From: Fusobacteriota bacterium
GTDB taxonomy: Bacteria > Fusobacteriota > Fusobacteriia > JAPLKR01
NCBI GenBank assembly: GCA_026387965.1
Contig: JAPLKR010000091.1
Coordinates: 1-11,292, forward strand
Length of the DNA stretch: 11,292 nt
Reading direction: 5' to 3'
The translations under genes and the position numbers were made by a program. This document shows, one piece after another, positions 1 through 7,632 of the stretch (the stretch's first letter is position 1; each line of letters opens with the position of its first letter). The notes below the pieces were generated by a model. The model ran no database searches. It saw nothing but the letters and a program-made list of their open reading frames with translations, and was not told the DNA's origin.

Positions 1-213
1 CCTCACCATCCATGGGAAAGAGGAACTAACGAGAATACAAATGGATTATTAAGGCAGTATTTTCCAAAAGGAACGGACTTCAATACTATTTCAGATAAAG
101 AAATTAGAAACGTAGCTACTCAATTGAATAACAGACCAAGAAAAGTACTTAATTACAAAACGCCCCATGAAGTTTTCTGGGCGGACCTCAATTCTCAATT
201 AAGTTGCACTTAA
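1..213 (+). CDS. IS30-family transposase, C-terminal fragment (cut by window edge)
   Basis: Frame 1 is open from the first base to a TAA at 211–213 and gives 70 residues. It contains the hallmark IS30-family end of the DDE catalytic domain: a PWERGTNENTNG stretch near residues 4–15 that carries the last catalytic Glu, then a QYFPKGTDF block, then the LNNRPRKVLNYKTPHEVF tail at about residues 41–58. This is the transposase that cuts and joins the ends of its own element. The start lies outside the window, so I cannot tell whether the full gene is intact; the visible part has no frameshift or internal stop. It sits immediately upstream of ricT, a place where holB is found in Bacillus, so the element probably inserted next to the operon or interrupted it. 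Confidence 0.93.
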   Translation, partial: PHHPWERGTNENTNGLLRQYFPKGTDFNTISDKEIRNVATQLNNRPRKVLNYKTPHEVFWADLNSQLSCT

Positions 214-222
214 TTTGACAAT
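1..222 (+). mobile_element. Right end of an IS30-family insertion sequence
   Basis: The transposase stop codon lies within the probable right terminal repeat. The stretch at about 203–222, reading GTTGCACTTAATTTGACAAT, resembles the terminal inverted repeats of IS30-family elements from Firmicutes, in which the coding sequence runs into the repeat. The left end is outside the window, so the repeat pair and the target duplication cannot be checked. The exact right boundary is uncertain by about 10–15 bases. Confidence 0.6.
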
Positions 223-274
223 TGAAGAAGTATAAAATATATTAAGTTAACATAATATATTTTTGTTTATCCAT

Positions 275-305
275 ATATAAGTCCATTTTTAAAGGGGACT
301 TATAT
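275..305. repeat. Inverted repeat (10-bp hairpin) between the IS end and ricT
   Basis: Arms 275–284 (ATATAAGTCC) and 296–305 (GGACTTATAT) are perfect reverse complements around an 11-base loop. No T-run follows on either strand, so it is not a convincing intrinsic terminator. The rest of the 214–438 gap is AT-rich. It holds a 10-codon ATG frame at 304–336 preceded by AAAGGGG, and the ricT promoter candidates; I see no other gene in it. The hairpin could be an operator, an RNA leader structure or a leftover of whatever preceded the IS insertion. Confidence 0.4.
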
Positions 306-380
306 GTTGTTGAAAAGTAGATTAAGAACTAATTAATATCCACTCCATGTCCTCGGATTTAACTCTTTTTTCTAAGCAGT

Positions 381-408
381 TTATCATTTGTCTATAATAT
401 GGTATAAT
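381..408 (+). promoter_or_regulatory. Candidate sigma-A-type promoter for the ricT operon
   Basis: TATAAT hexamers occur at 393–398, 403–408 and 414–419. The best pairing is TTATCA at 381–386 with TATAAT at 403–408, spacer 16 bp, about 30 bp before the ricT start. The other two TATAAT copies lack a recognisable -35 at a normal distance. The region is AT-rich, so chance matches are possible, but a perfect -10 just upstream of the first gene of the run is suggestive. Confidence 0.5.
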
Positions 409-438
409 ATAGCTATAATTGTTATGAAAGGGTAACTC

Positions 439-1386
439 ATGAGAGATAAAAAATTTGAAACACGAACCTTAGAAGAACTTATTGTTCCTGAAGATATTAA
501 GAATTATGAAGTGAAGGAGTACTACTGGATTGTAGGAGTAATCTTTAAAAGTGTACTGAAACGTTACTTTTTCGAATCGCCTAAAGATATGATGTTAAAT
601 AAAGGTGATAAAGTTATTGTTGATACTGTAAGAGGACAAGAGATGGGGGAGATATATCTCGCACCCACTAAATTGCATAATACTAAGCTTATCTTGCCTG
701 TAAAGCCTGTACTAAAAAAAGCTACACAAGAGGAAATCAATAAAAGTGAAAAGCAAATAGGAGAAGCAAGAGAAGCTCTCAAACTATGCAAAAAACTTGT
801 ATCTCAGCTAAAACTTGAAATGAAACTTGTATTATCGGAATATACTTTTGATAAATCAAAATTGATTTTTTATTTCTATACGGATGGTAGAGTAGACTTT
901 AGGGATTTACTCAAAGAGCTCGCTGTGGCGTTTAAAATTAGAATAGAACTTAGGCAAATCGGTGTGAGAGATGTTGCTCGTATCCTTGGAGATTACGGAA
1001 TATGTGGACAAGAACTTTGTTGTAGAACTCACATCAATAAATTTGAGTCTATTTCAATTAAAATGGCTAAAACGCAAGGATTAATTACTAATCCTTCTAA
1101 AATATCAGGGTGTTGTGGTAAACTCCGTTGTTGTCTTGCATTTGAAAATGAGCAATATAAGGAGATTATGCTTGATTTTCCTAAATTAAAGCAAGAAGTT
1201 AGAACCGCTGATGGAATAGGAAAAGTACTTTCAATTAACCCAATTTCTCGAGAATTATTCATCCATATCGAAAATGGGGGAAACAGCGTATACAAGCTGG
1301 ATGATATAAAATTTGAAAATGAAGCTTGCGGTGGCTGTAGTAAAGAAAACTGTAACAGTAATCCTAAAGATGAAAAAACAGAGTAA
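439..1386 (+). CDS. ricT: RicT/YaaT-like PSP1-domain protein
   Basis: In B. subtilis RicT works in the cytoplasm with RicA and RicF in an Fe–S-containing complex that promotes RNase Y-dependent mRNA maturation and entry into sporulation, biofilm and competence. The 315-residue product carries the PSP1 core: RVDFRDLLKELA at 151–162, LRQIGVRDVARILGDYG at 171–187, and the Cys signature CGQELCC (189–195) followed by KISGCCGKLRCCL (221–233). Two features differ from the usual protein. About 27 residues precede the normal start-like segment (WIVGVIFK, 30–37), and a C-terminal tail has three more cysteines (297, 300, 305). The ATG at 439 is preferred because GAAAGGG at 426–432 precedes it; a GTG at codon 25 has no good ribosome site. 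The gene heads the operon and overlaps the next gene by 17 bp. Confidence 0.9.
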   Translation: MRDKKFETRTLEELIVPEDIKNYEVKEYYWIVGVIFKSVLKRYFFESPKDMMLNKGDKVIVDTVRGQEMGEIYLAPTKLHNTKLILPVKPVLKKATQEEINKSEKQIGEAREALKLCKKLVSQLKLEMKLVLSEYTFDKSKLIFYFYTDGRVDFRDLLKELAVAFKIRIELRQIGVRDVARILGDYGICGQELCCRTHINKFESISIKMAKTQGLITNPSKISGCCGKLRCCLAFENEQYKEIMLDFPKLKQEVRTADGIGKVLSINPISRELFIHIENGGNSVYKLDDIKFENEACGGCSKENCNSNPKDEKTE

Positions 1387-2008
1387 TCTCTATACTTGTG
1401 AAGTGAAAGAGGATCTAGATTCTCTTTATTTCATTATTCAAAAAAAAATATTTGGACGTTTTTCTGAAGATCCTATTAATTTAGTTAAATTTGCAAAATC
1501 ATTCATCAAGCAAGAGGGTACAATTCTTGATATTGGAACAGGAACAGGTATTATTCCCCTTGCAATTTGTGTAAATTTATTGTCTTATAAAAATATTATA
1601 GCTATTGAGAAAAATTATATTATGTCAGAGATGGCTAAAAGAACTTTTGAGATTCAAAATATCATGAATATCACAATTATTAATCAAGATATTATGTATT
1701 ATAATCCAGAACAAAAATTTGATGTTGTTTTCTGTAATCCTCCTTATTTTAAAACGAATTATGGAAAGCTTCCAAAAAATTCGATCAAAAAAATGGCTCG
1801 ATTTGAGTGTGATATAACTCTAGAAAAAATTATTTTTAAAGTCAAGCATATTTTGAATCATGAGGGACTTTTCTTCATGTGTCATTTAGAGTCAAGAAAA
1901 GATGAAATCTCACGGCTGCTTGTCAAATACTCTTTACGCTGTGACATGTATTTCAAAATAAATAGTGAGAGCACGCTAATATTTTTTAAAATTTCACATC
2001 AATTATAA
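1370..2008 (+). CDS. trmN6: TrmN6-like tRNA1(Val) adenine-37 N6-methyltransferase (YabB family)
   Basis: This is a class I S-adenosylmethionine-dependent methyltransferase of 212 residues. The SAM-binding loop ILDIGTGTGIIPLAI is at about 52–66, and the N6-adenine signature NPPYF at 123–127 follows a FDVVFC strand. By family it methylates N6 of an adenine next to the anticodon of a valine tRNA; the substrate is inferred from homology and synteny with B. subtilis yabB, which lies near yaaT/ricT. The frame is open further upstream to an ATG at 1313, but that would overlap ricT by 74 bp and add a 19-residue low-complexity KMKLAVAV-type leader. The ATG at 1370 (MKKQSNLY) is therefore chosen. It overlaps the end of ricT by 17 bp, has only a weak ribosome site and is probably translationally coupled. 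uvrB follows 12 bp downstream. Confidence 0.85.
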   Translation: MKKQSNLYTCEVKEDLDSLYFIIQKKIFGRFSEDPINLVKFAKSFIKQEGTILDIGTGTGIIPLAICVNLLSYKNIIAIEKNYIMSEMAKRTFEIQNIMNITIINQDIMYYNPEQKFDVVFCNPPYFKTNYGKLPKNSIKKMARFECDITLEKIIFKVKHILNHEGLFFMCHLESRKDEISRLLVKYSLRCDMYFKINSESTLIFFKISHQL

Positions 2009-2020
2009 TGGGGAGAAATT

Positions 2021-4018
2021 ATGAGTGAAAAATTTATACTTTATACACCCTTCGAGGCTACTGGCGATCAGCCAGTAGCTTTGTCGCAATTAACAGAGGG
2101 GCTTGTCAAAGGTGAAAAATTTCAAACTCTTTTAGGAGTCACAGGAAGTGGTAAAACTTTTACAATTGCTAATGTCATTCGTAATGTAAATAAACCAACC
2201 TTAGTCCTCGCTCCAAATAAAACACTTGCGGCTCAACTTTATAAGGAGTATAAAGTGTTCTTTCCAGAAAATAGAGTTGAATATTTTGTTTCTTACTATG
2301 ATTATTTTCAGCCCGAATCATACGTTAAAAGAACAGATACCTACATTGAGAAAGAAGTTTCTATTAATGATGAGATAGATCGTATGAGATATTCGGCGAT
2401 TGCATCCATTACAACACGCAGAGATACCATTATTGTTGCTTCTGTATCTGCTATATATAATCTTGGGGATCCTAAAAATTATAAATCTAACTCTGTAACT
2501 ATTGGGCAAACAGCAATGCTTAACCGTCGAAAAAACATTTTAGAAAAGCTTATTCATATGAAATATGAACGCAATGATACGGTTCTTGAAAAGGGAAAGT
2601 TTTTATCAAAAGGTGAGATTCTTGAAATATCCCCCATGTACTACCCAAATGCATACAGAATAGAATTTTTTGATGAAGATATTGAACGCATTGTAGAAAT
2701 TGACCCCATTACCAAAAAAGTGATTGCTAAACTAAATGAAATATGGCTACTTCCAAATACTTTTTATACGATTCCAAAAAATACACTCGACGATATTACT
2801 GTGTTGATTCAAGAAGACAAAGTAAAACAAGTGGATTATTTTAAGGAAAACAACTTACTTATTGAAGCTCAACGAATTAATGAACGTGTAAATTATGATT
2901 GCGAAATGCTAAAAGAGATTGGATATTGCAAAGGGATTGAAAATTATTCTTATTATCTTTCAGATAGAGAGATAGGGGACGCACCCTATTCATTGATGGA
3001 TTTTTTTCCCAAAGATTTTCTGCTTGTCGTAGATGAATCACATATTACCATACCACAAGTACGAGGGATGTATAATGGTGATCGAAGTCGAAAATTATCA
3101 CTAGTTGAAAACGGATTTCGTCTTCCAGCAGCACTCGAAAATAGGCCTTTACAATTCAATGAATTTTTAATGAAAATTAATCAAGTAATATTTGTCTCAG
3201 CAACTCCAGCAGATTTCGAATTAGAGTGTACTGGTGGAGCATTTGTTGAACAACTCATACGCCCTACAGGACTACTTGACCCAAATATAGAAATCCTTCC
3301 TACAAAATATCAAATTGATACACTTCTTACTGAAATGAAGAAACGTATCGATAAAAAAGAGAAGGTTTTGGTAACTACGCTTACTAAAAAATTAGCAGAG
3401 CAAATTACTGATTACTATCAAGATATTGGATTGCGAGTTCGTTACCTTCACTCAGATGTCGATACACTTGATAGAATTCGGCTTCTTGAAGAGTTTAGAA
3501 ATGATGAGTTTGATGTTATTATAGGAATTAATTTACTTAGAGAAGGGCTTGATATACCGGAAGTAAGTCTTGTTGCAATCTTAGAAGCGGATAAAGAGGG
3601 ATTCTTACGTTCTTACCGCTCACTAATTCAAACCATAGGGCGCGCTGCAAGAAATGTTAATGGAACAGCCATTTTGTTTGCTGATACGATGACTAAGTCA
3701 ATTATACAAGCCGTTAGCGAAACAAAAAGACGTAGAGAAGCTCAAAATCAACACAATATAGACCATAATATTACGCCAAAAAGTATCATTAAAATGAAGG
3801 ATTCCATTTTTACCGATATAGAAATGTTAAAACAAAGGATATTTGGAACAAAGGATATTAAAAATATTACACGTAACTTAACTTTAGATAAAATTAAGAA
3901 AAAAATTTCAGAAAATTCAGAAAAAATGAACCATTATGCTATTGAACTAAATTTTGAAAAAGCCATTGAACTACGCGAAGAGATAAAACAGTTAAAATCC
4001 ATTCTTATAGAACTATAA
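2021..4018 (+). CDS. uvrB: Excinuclease ABC subunit B
   Basis: UvrB is the damage-verifying helicase-like subunit of nucleotide excision repair. It receives DNA from UvrA and recruits UvrC. The 665-residue protein has normal family length and all landmarks: Walker A GVTGSGKT (39–46), the damage-probing beta-hairpin with YYDYFQPESYV (92–102), the DEAD-like box DESH (338–341) followed by PQVRGMYNGDRSRK, helicase motif V INLLREGLDIPE (503–514), motif VI QTIGRAARN (537–545), and a C-terminal UVR motif (about 628–665) that contacts UvrC. The usual SERS before motif VI reads SYRS here. GGGGAG at 2010–2015 sets the ATG start. uvrA is not adjacent in this window, and placement behind ricT–trmN6 is not the common uvrB context. 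Confidence 0.98.
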   Translation: MSEKFILYTPFEATGDQPVALSQLTEGLVKGEKFQTLLGVTGSGKTFTIANVIRNVNKPTLVLAPNKTLAAQLYKEYKVFFPENRVEYFVSYYDYFQPESYVKRTDTYIEKEVSINDEIDRMRYSAIASITTRRDTIIVASVSAIYNLGDPKNYKSNSVTIGQTAMLNRRKNILEKLIHMKYERNDTVLEKGKFLSKGEILEISPMYYPNAYRIEFFDEDIERIVEIDPITKKVIAKLNEIWLLPNTFYTIPKNTLDDITVLIQEDKVKQVDYFKENNLLIEAQRINERVNYDCEMLKEIGYCKGIENYSYYLSDREIGDAPYSLMDFFPKDFLLVVDESHITIPQVRGMYNGDRSRKLSLVENGFRLPAALENRPLQFNEFLMKINQVIFVSATPADFELECTGGAFVEQLIRPTGLLDPNIEILPTKYQIDTLLTEMKKRIDKKEKVLVTTLTKKLAEQITDYYQDIGLRVRYLHSDVDTLDRIRLLEEFRNDEFDVIIGINLLREGLDIPEVSLVAILEADKEGFLRSYRSLIQTIGRAARNVNGTAILFADTMTKSIIQAVSETKRRREAQNQHNIDHNITPKSIIKMKDSIFTDIEMLKQRIFGTKDIKNITRNLTLDKIKKKISENSEKMNHYAIELNFEKAIELREEIKQLKSILIEL

Positions 4019-4040
4019 ATTAATATTTAAAAGGAGACTC

Positions 4041-4682
4041 ATGGGACACTTAAAAAAAAATATTAAGTCTAATTTAATACTAGGTTTTTTTGCAGTATTG
4101 CCGTTAACGATAGTTGTTTTTTGCTTATATTTCATTTATAATTTTATCTATCATATCGTATCGCCATTTATCAATATTTTTAAAATAGACTCGATCATTT
4201 TAAAAAATCTCATTGTACTCGCATCAATAATTGTATTTTTAATTATAATTTTCATTCTCGGACTCTTAATGAGAACACGACCAGGAAGATTTTTGTGGAA
4301 GCATTTAGAGAGTGCAACGCTTGAAAAAATTCCAGGATATAAAGCTATTAATGAGACTGTCTCACATTTTAAAAAATCTGATGAAAAAGAAGGGGCATTT
4401 CAACAAGTAGGGTTTCTAGACCCTTACGGAAGTGATGCCTTGATGATTGGATTTATTACAGCAGAAACAGATGAACGTTACACGGTGTTTGCTCCTTCAA
4501 GTCCCAATCCTACAAGCGGATACGTCTATCATATAAAAAAGGACAAATTTTTGCTGCTTAAAAATACCAAAATGGATGAGGGGCTTCGTGCTATTATCAG
4601 TTGTGGTATAGGAACAGAATATTTAGAAGAGGGGATCGAAAGTATGATCGAATCGAGGAAGGGAAAATGCGAAACTTTATAA
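4041..4682 (+). CDS. DUF502-family membrane protein, copy 1
   Basis: A 213-residue protein of the DUF502 (COG2928) family, which has no established bacterial function; plant relatives are the COV/LCV proteins. Two hydrophobic segments are visible, at about 11–36 and 54–77, followed by a basic RTRPGRF patch. Then comes the family-type block LEKIPGYKAINETVSHF (94–110) and a soluble C-terminal half ending with an ISCGIG motif. It is probably an inner-membrane protein with the C-terminal domain in the cytoplasm. AAGGAG at 4031–4036 directs the ATG. It is the first of three consecutive paralogs; its last 16 bp overlap copy 2, indicating translational coupling. The family assignment is firm, the role unknown. 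Confidence 0.88.
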   Translation: MGHLKKNIKSNLILGFFAVLPLTIVVFCLYFIYNFIYHIVSPFINIFKIDSIILKNLIVLASIIVFLIIIFILGLLMRTRPGRFLWKHLESATLEKIPGYKAINETVSHFKKSDEKEGAFQQVGFLDPYGSDALMIGFITAETDERYTVFAPSSPNPTSGYVYHIKKDKFLLLKNTKMDEGLRAIISCGIGTEYLEEGIESMIESRKGKCETL

Positions 4683-5317
4683 AAACAACTTTTATTTATG
4701 GGGTATTTGCAATACTTCCGCTTATTTTACTCTATATAATTCTAAAAGTAATTTATGACATTATAGGTATTTTTACCACGCCCACTGTAGAACTCCTCGG
4801 AATTGCTAGAATAACTCACAGTTATTTTTTAGGAAATATCATTTTAATTATTTTTTTAATTATTGTGGCTTTTATCATTGGAATATTTTTACAAACCTCA
4901 ATTGGAAAAATTTTATTTGAAATATTAGAAGAAAAAATTTTCAAACTACTCCCAGGCTATTCAATTCTAAGAACTGCTGCAAAACAATTTGGCAGTGAAA
5001 ATGAAAGTATTGGTAGTGGAACAAAAGTAGTACTTGTAAGTCTTTTTGATTCACAAACTCTTTGTACAGGTTTTCTTGTAGATGATTCAAATGTAACTCT
5101 TAAAACTATATATATTCCCAGCGCTCTACATCCATTTCAAGGTACTTTCTATTTAATTCCTACTGAAAGAGTTTTCATCTTAAATGATGTTAAAACTGAA
5201 GAAGGTTTTAAAAGTGTAATTGCCTGTGGTGTGGGAGCAGATAAATTCAATAGAATGATAAAAGTTCAATATGAGGAATTTTTAATGAAAAAAGGAGGGG
5301 CCATTGAAGAACAATAA
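4667..5317 (+). CDS. DUF502-family membrane protein, copy 2
   Basis: A 216-residue paralog of its neighbours with the same plan: hydrophobic segments at about 9–33 and 54–75, LLPGYSILRTAAKQF at 94–108, and the C-terminal ACGVG motif. The frame is open back to an ATG at 4601, but the extra 22 residues (MWYRNRIFRRG…) read through the conserved ISCGIG end of copy 1 and have no counterpart in the other copies. The ATG at 4667, preceded by AGGAAGGG at 4656–4663, places the family's basic–hydrophobic N-terminus right at the start. The sequence differs widely from copies 1 and 3, so the duplication is old rather than a recent tandem event. Function unknown. Confidence 0.87.
   Translation: MRNFIKTTFIYGVFAILPLILLYIILKVIYDIIGIFTTPTVELLGIARITHSYFLGNIILIIFLIIVAFIIGIFLQTSIGKILFEILEEKIFKLLPGYSILRTAAKQFGSENESIGSGTKVVLVSLFDSQTLCTGFLVDDSNVTLKTIYIPSALHPFQGTFYLIPTERVFILNDVKTEEGFKSVIACGVGADKFNRMIKVQYEEFLMKKGGAIEEQ
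5291..5306 (+). promoter_or_regulatory. Strong ribosome-binding site that decides a TTG start
   Basis: AAAGGAGGGG at 5291–5300 followed by TTG at 5304–5306. The site lies inside the 3' end of the preceding DUF502 gene. The nearly ideal Shine–Dalgarno probably compensates for the weak initiation codon. Confidence 0.75.
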
Positions 5318-5930
5318 AAATAACTTTGTAAAATCTAGTTTTATTCTTGGTCTTCTTGCAATCATTCCGATTGTAGTAATTTTTTTATTTTTCCAAATTA
5401 TTCTTAATATGGTCCTTTCTGTTTGTTGGCCACTACTTCATAGCTTTGGTGTAGATAGAATTATTGGAGATTATTTATCAGCTATTTTATCCTTAATTAT
5501 TATATTGGTAATATTATATGTCATTGGCGGATTTGTTAAGACAAGTTTCGGGCTTAAATTCTTTGAATTTGTAGAAGAGTCGATGTTTATCCATCTGCCG
5601 GGATATAAAAAGCTTAAAACAGTCATCATGCAATTTCAAAAAAGTGATGCTAAAAAAATGTTTGAAAGAGTCGCTGTTGCTGACATATTTGGAACTGGTG
5701 TATACAATGTTTGTTTTATTACAGGAGAATCAGTTAGCCGCTTTGTAATATTTGTGCCTACATGTCCACAACCGATAGCGGGGTTCTCATATTATTTATC
5801 AAAAAGCAGAGTAATTATTACAAAGAATATTCAGCTACAAGAAGCTCTTAGAACAACAGTAAGTTGTGGTGTGGGTACTGGCAAAATAATTCAAGAAGTT
5901 TTAAATGCAACACGAATCAATGTCCGATAA
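5304..5930 (+). CDS. DUF502-family membrane protein, copy 3 (TTG start)
   Basis: A 208-residue third paralog: hydrophobic segments at about 12–38 and 57–78, HLPGYKKLKTVIMQF at 97–111, and the C-terminal SCGVG motif. Translation must begin at the TTG at 5304, because it is preceded at the right distance by a very strong ribosome site, AAAGGAGGGG (5291–5300), and gives the same short basic N-terminus as copies 1 and 2. The start overlaps the end of copy 2 by 14 bp. No hairpin terminator follows it, so transcription could continue into the flavoprotein gene 62 bp downstream. Function unknown; co-translation of three copies suggests they could form a hetero-oligomer, which is my inference. Confidence 0.87.
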   Translation: MKNNKNNFVKSSFILGLLAIIPIVVIFLFFQIILNMVLSVCWPLLHSFGVDRIIGDYLSAILSLIIILVILYVIGGFVKTSFGLKFFEFVEESMFIHLPGYKKLKTVIMQFQKSDAKKMFERVAVADIFGTGVYNVCFITGESVSRFVIFVPTCPQPIAGFSYYLSKSRVIITKNIQLQEALRTTVSCGVGTGKIIQEVLNATRINVR

Positions 5931-5992
5931 TATATGTTATGTCTTTTTTATTGTTTCCCTATTATCTATTATAATGTAAGGAGTTTTCTTAT

Positions 5993-7261
5993 ATGACACA
6001 AAATCTGATCTCTTATGATATTATTATTGCAGGAGCTGGCCCAGCGGGTCTTCTTCTTGCTAGTGAGCTTTCTGAAAAGTATTCTATCTTATTGTTAGAA
6101 AAGAACAAAATTGGTACTACCAATAAAAGTTGGTTAACTTATAAAGATCGTTTTAAACGTCTTGGCTTTTCTGATTCTTTTATTCTAAATGAATTCAAAC
6201 AGTGGAATTTTAAAATTCAAAATAGTGAACTCTGTATCGAAGATAATTATATCTGTATCGATGAGTCAAAATTTTTGCTTTATTTAAAAGATATAGCATT
6301 TAAAAATGGTACAGTATTTCTTGAAGATACTCCCCTCACGTCCTATGCGTACACTGCAAATTCAATCAGTGTAAATAATAAATATAAATCAAAATTGTTA
6401 ATTGATTGTTGCGGCATCAATTCTCCCATTCTTGAAAAGAACAAACATTTAATTAAAGAGTCATTATATATTAACTGTTATGGGTATATTGGTGAGTTTG
6501 AAAATTTAGACAATAATAACTACTATACTATGTATGACGAAGGTCTTGACAAAATCTCATGTTTTGGACTAACAAAAATTGCTCCCTCTGAAGCTTTTAT
6601 TCTGTTTCTTACTTACTCTACGGAAAAGTCAAATTTCAAAGATTATGAAGAACGTATCCAAGCTGGCCTAAAAATCCATAATGTACCACCACATAAGCGC
6701 GTTAGAGATAAAATAGCTAACTACCCAACTCATGAGCTGAAATGTATAACTCTCGATCATATTGTACTTTTAGGAGATTCTGCGTCGTCATCTCCTGCAT
6801 TTAGTGGCATGGGATTTAACGAATGCCTTAGACGCTATAAATATTGGTCCAATTTTATCGATACGTGGTTGGAAAATGGAAAGTATAAGAAAAGAAACTT
6901 GAAAATTCCCAAAGATTATGCGCGTTCTTTTAATAAGCTTTTATTTGAGATGTTTGCAATACTCGTTATCCATGCAAATATAAATATTATGGAGCATCTC
7001 ATGAATGCTACTAAATATATCAATCCAAAACATTTACGACTCATTATGAGAAATGAAGTTTCTGAAAAAGAAGTAATTGATATGATTAAAGGTCTTTTTA
7101 AAGAACACGCTTTTTTAGAGTTTATAAAAACTCTTGATACGGTTACTTTAATTAAAATATTACGTTTAACCTCTAAACTCTCTAAAAGCTTAACTTTAAA
7201 AACACTCTATAATTTAGTACATCCACACCATAAAATTTCTCTGCATGACATTTATAAATAA
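5993..7261 (+). CDS. FAD-dependent oxidoreductase, lycopene-cyclase/geranylgeranyl-reductase-like
   Basis: A 422-residue flavoprotein. The N-terminus has a Rossmann dinucleotide fold: YDIIIAG leading into GAGPAG (14–19), with the acidic residue that binds the ribose at E36. A second FAD-contacting motif, HIVLLGDSASSSPAFSGMGF (256–275), carries the Gly–Asp pair of this superfamily. The middle block YGYIGEF (163–169) followed by FGLTKIAPSEAFILFLTYS recalls the layout of lycopene beta-cyclases, so the substrate may be an isoprenoid or another hydrophobic compound. This is a fold-level assignment; I see no carotenoid gene nearby, and the true substrate is unknown. TAAGGAG at 5977–5983 gives the ATG at 5993. 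It lies tail to tail with the NRPS gene, so a shared role in a natural product pathway is possible but unsupported. Confidence 0.75.
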   Translation: MTQNLISYDIIIAGAGPAGLLLASELSEKYSILLLEKNKIGTTNKSWLTYKDRFKRLGFSDSFILNEFKQWNFKIQNSELCIEDNYICIDESKFLLYLKDIAFKNGTVFLEDTPLTSYAYTANSISVNNKYKSKLLIDCCGINSPILEKNKHLIKESLYINCYGYIGEFENLDNNNYYTMYDEGLDKISCFGLTKIAPSEAFILFLTYSTEKSNFKDYEERIQAGLKIHNVPPHKRVRDKIANYPTHELKCITLDHIVLLGDSASSSPAFSGMGFNECLRRYKYWSNFIDTWLENGKYKKRNLKIPKDYARSFNKLLFEMFAILVIHANINIMEHLMNATKYINPKHLRLIMRNEVSEKEVIDMIKGLFKEHAFLEFIKTLDTVTLIKILRLTSKLSKSLTLKTLYNLVHPHHKISLHDIYK

Positions 7262-7266
7262 AATAA

Positions 7267-7446
7267 GAAACTGTACGATGGGATGAATTATTAATTGCTG
7301 TACATAATGTGATCAAAAAAACAGTTCTGCAACGTTGCCTAAAAACCAACGAGCTTCAACTTACCACGAATGTACCAGGAGATGTAAACGCATTTACAAC
7401 AGGACTTTATAACTATCGTATACTGAGCGCTGTCCCTGTAAGATAA
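7267..7446 (+). pseudogene. Possible gene remnant, 59-codon open stretch without a start
   Basis: Between TAA at 7264–7266 and TAA at 7444–7446 one frame stays open and reads ETVRWDELLIAVHNVIKK, ending in FTTGLYNYRILSAVPVR. The composition looks protein-like, but there is no ATG and no ribosome site; only a GTG at 7309 could start it, with nothing convincing before it. I do not recognise the family. It could be the tail of a decayed gene that once lay here, or a chance open frame. From its stop to 7706 I see only the two hairpins listed separately and a GC-richer patch at about 7547–7566. Confidence 0.25.
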
Positions 7447-7513
7447 GCAAATTCAAAGATTCTAATTGTTGCTTCAAGTGGAACTAAGTAGTCAACCCTT
7501 TATAACAAAATTA

Positions 7514-7538
7514 AGAGAGCTTTAAAAGCTCTCTTTTT
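7514..7538 (+). terminator. Intrinsic terminator on the plus strand
   Basis: AGAGAGCTTT (7514–7523) and AAAGCTCTCT (7525–7534) are perfect reverse complements and are followed by TTTT (7535–7538). The innermost A–T pairs must open to form a loop, which leaves a GC-containing stem of about 8 bp. It lies about 250 bp past the flavoprotein stop and would end plus-strand transcription before the convergent NRPS gene. Confidence 0.75.
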
Positions 7539-7588
7539 CATTATATGGGGTAGCGTCCGGAAAACGCGAAATAACAACGCTAAGCAAA

Positions 7589-7632
7589 AAAACAAGCTTA
7601 AACCTTTGAAATTAAAGGTTTAAGCTTGTTTT
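7589..7632 (-). terminator. Long perfect hairpin terminator of the NRPS gene
   Basis: Arms 7589–7607 and 7614–7632 are perfect 19-bp reverse complements with a 6-base loop (GAAATT). On the plus strand the hairpin is preceded by a run of seven A (7586–7592) that partly overlaps the left arm, so read on the minus strand it ends in a T-run, as expected for a terminator. It begins about 75 bp after the NRPS stop codon. A short T-run also follows on the plus strand, so it may work in both directions as a back-up for the terminator at 7514–7538. Confidence 0.85.

Noticed and set aside
304-336. 10-codon frame with AAAGGGG and ATG as a leader peptide
   Set aside because: It is too short and featureless to support. 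The purine run is part of the hairpin at 275–305, and no attenuator follows.
5947-5975. Promoter for the flavoprotein gene with TATAAT at 5970–5975
   Set aside because: Transcription from it would start at about 5982, within or after the ribosome site at 5977–5983, and the -35 match is poor. Read-through from the upstream operon is as likely.
7589-7632. CRISPR repeat or mobile-element terminal repeat for the 19-bp palindrome
   Set aside because: There is only one copy, the arms are adjacent with a 6-base loop, and a T-run follows in the direction of the NRPS gene, which fits an intrinsic terminator.
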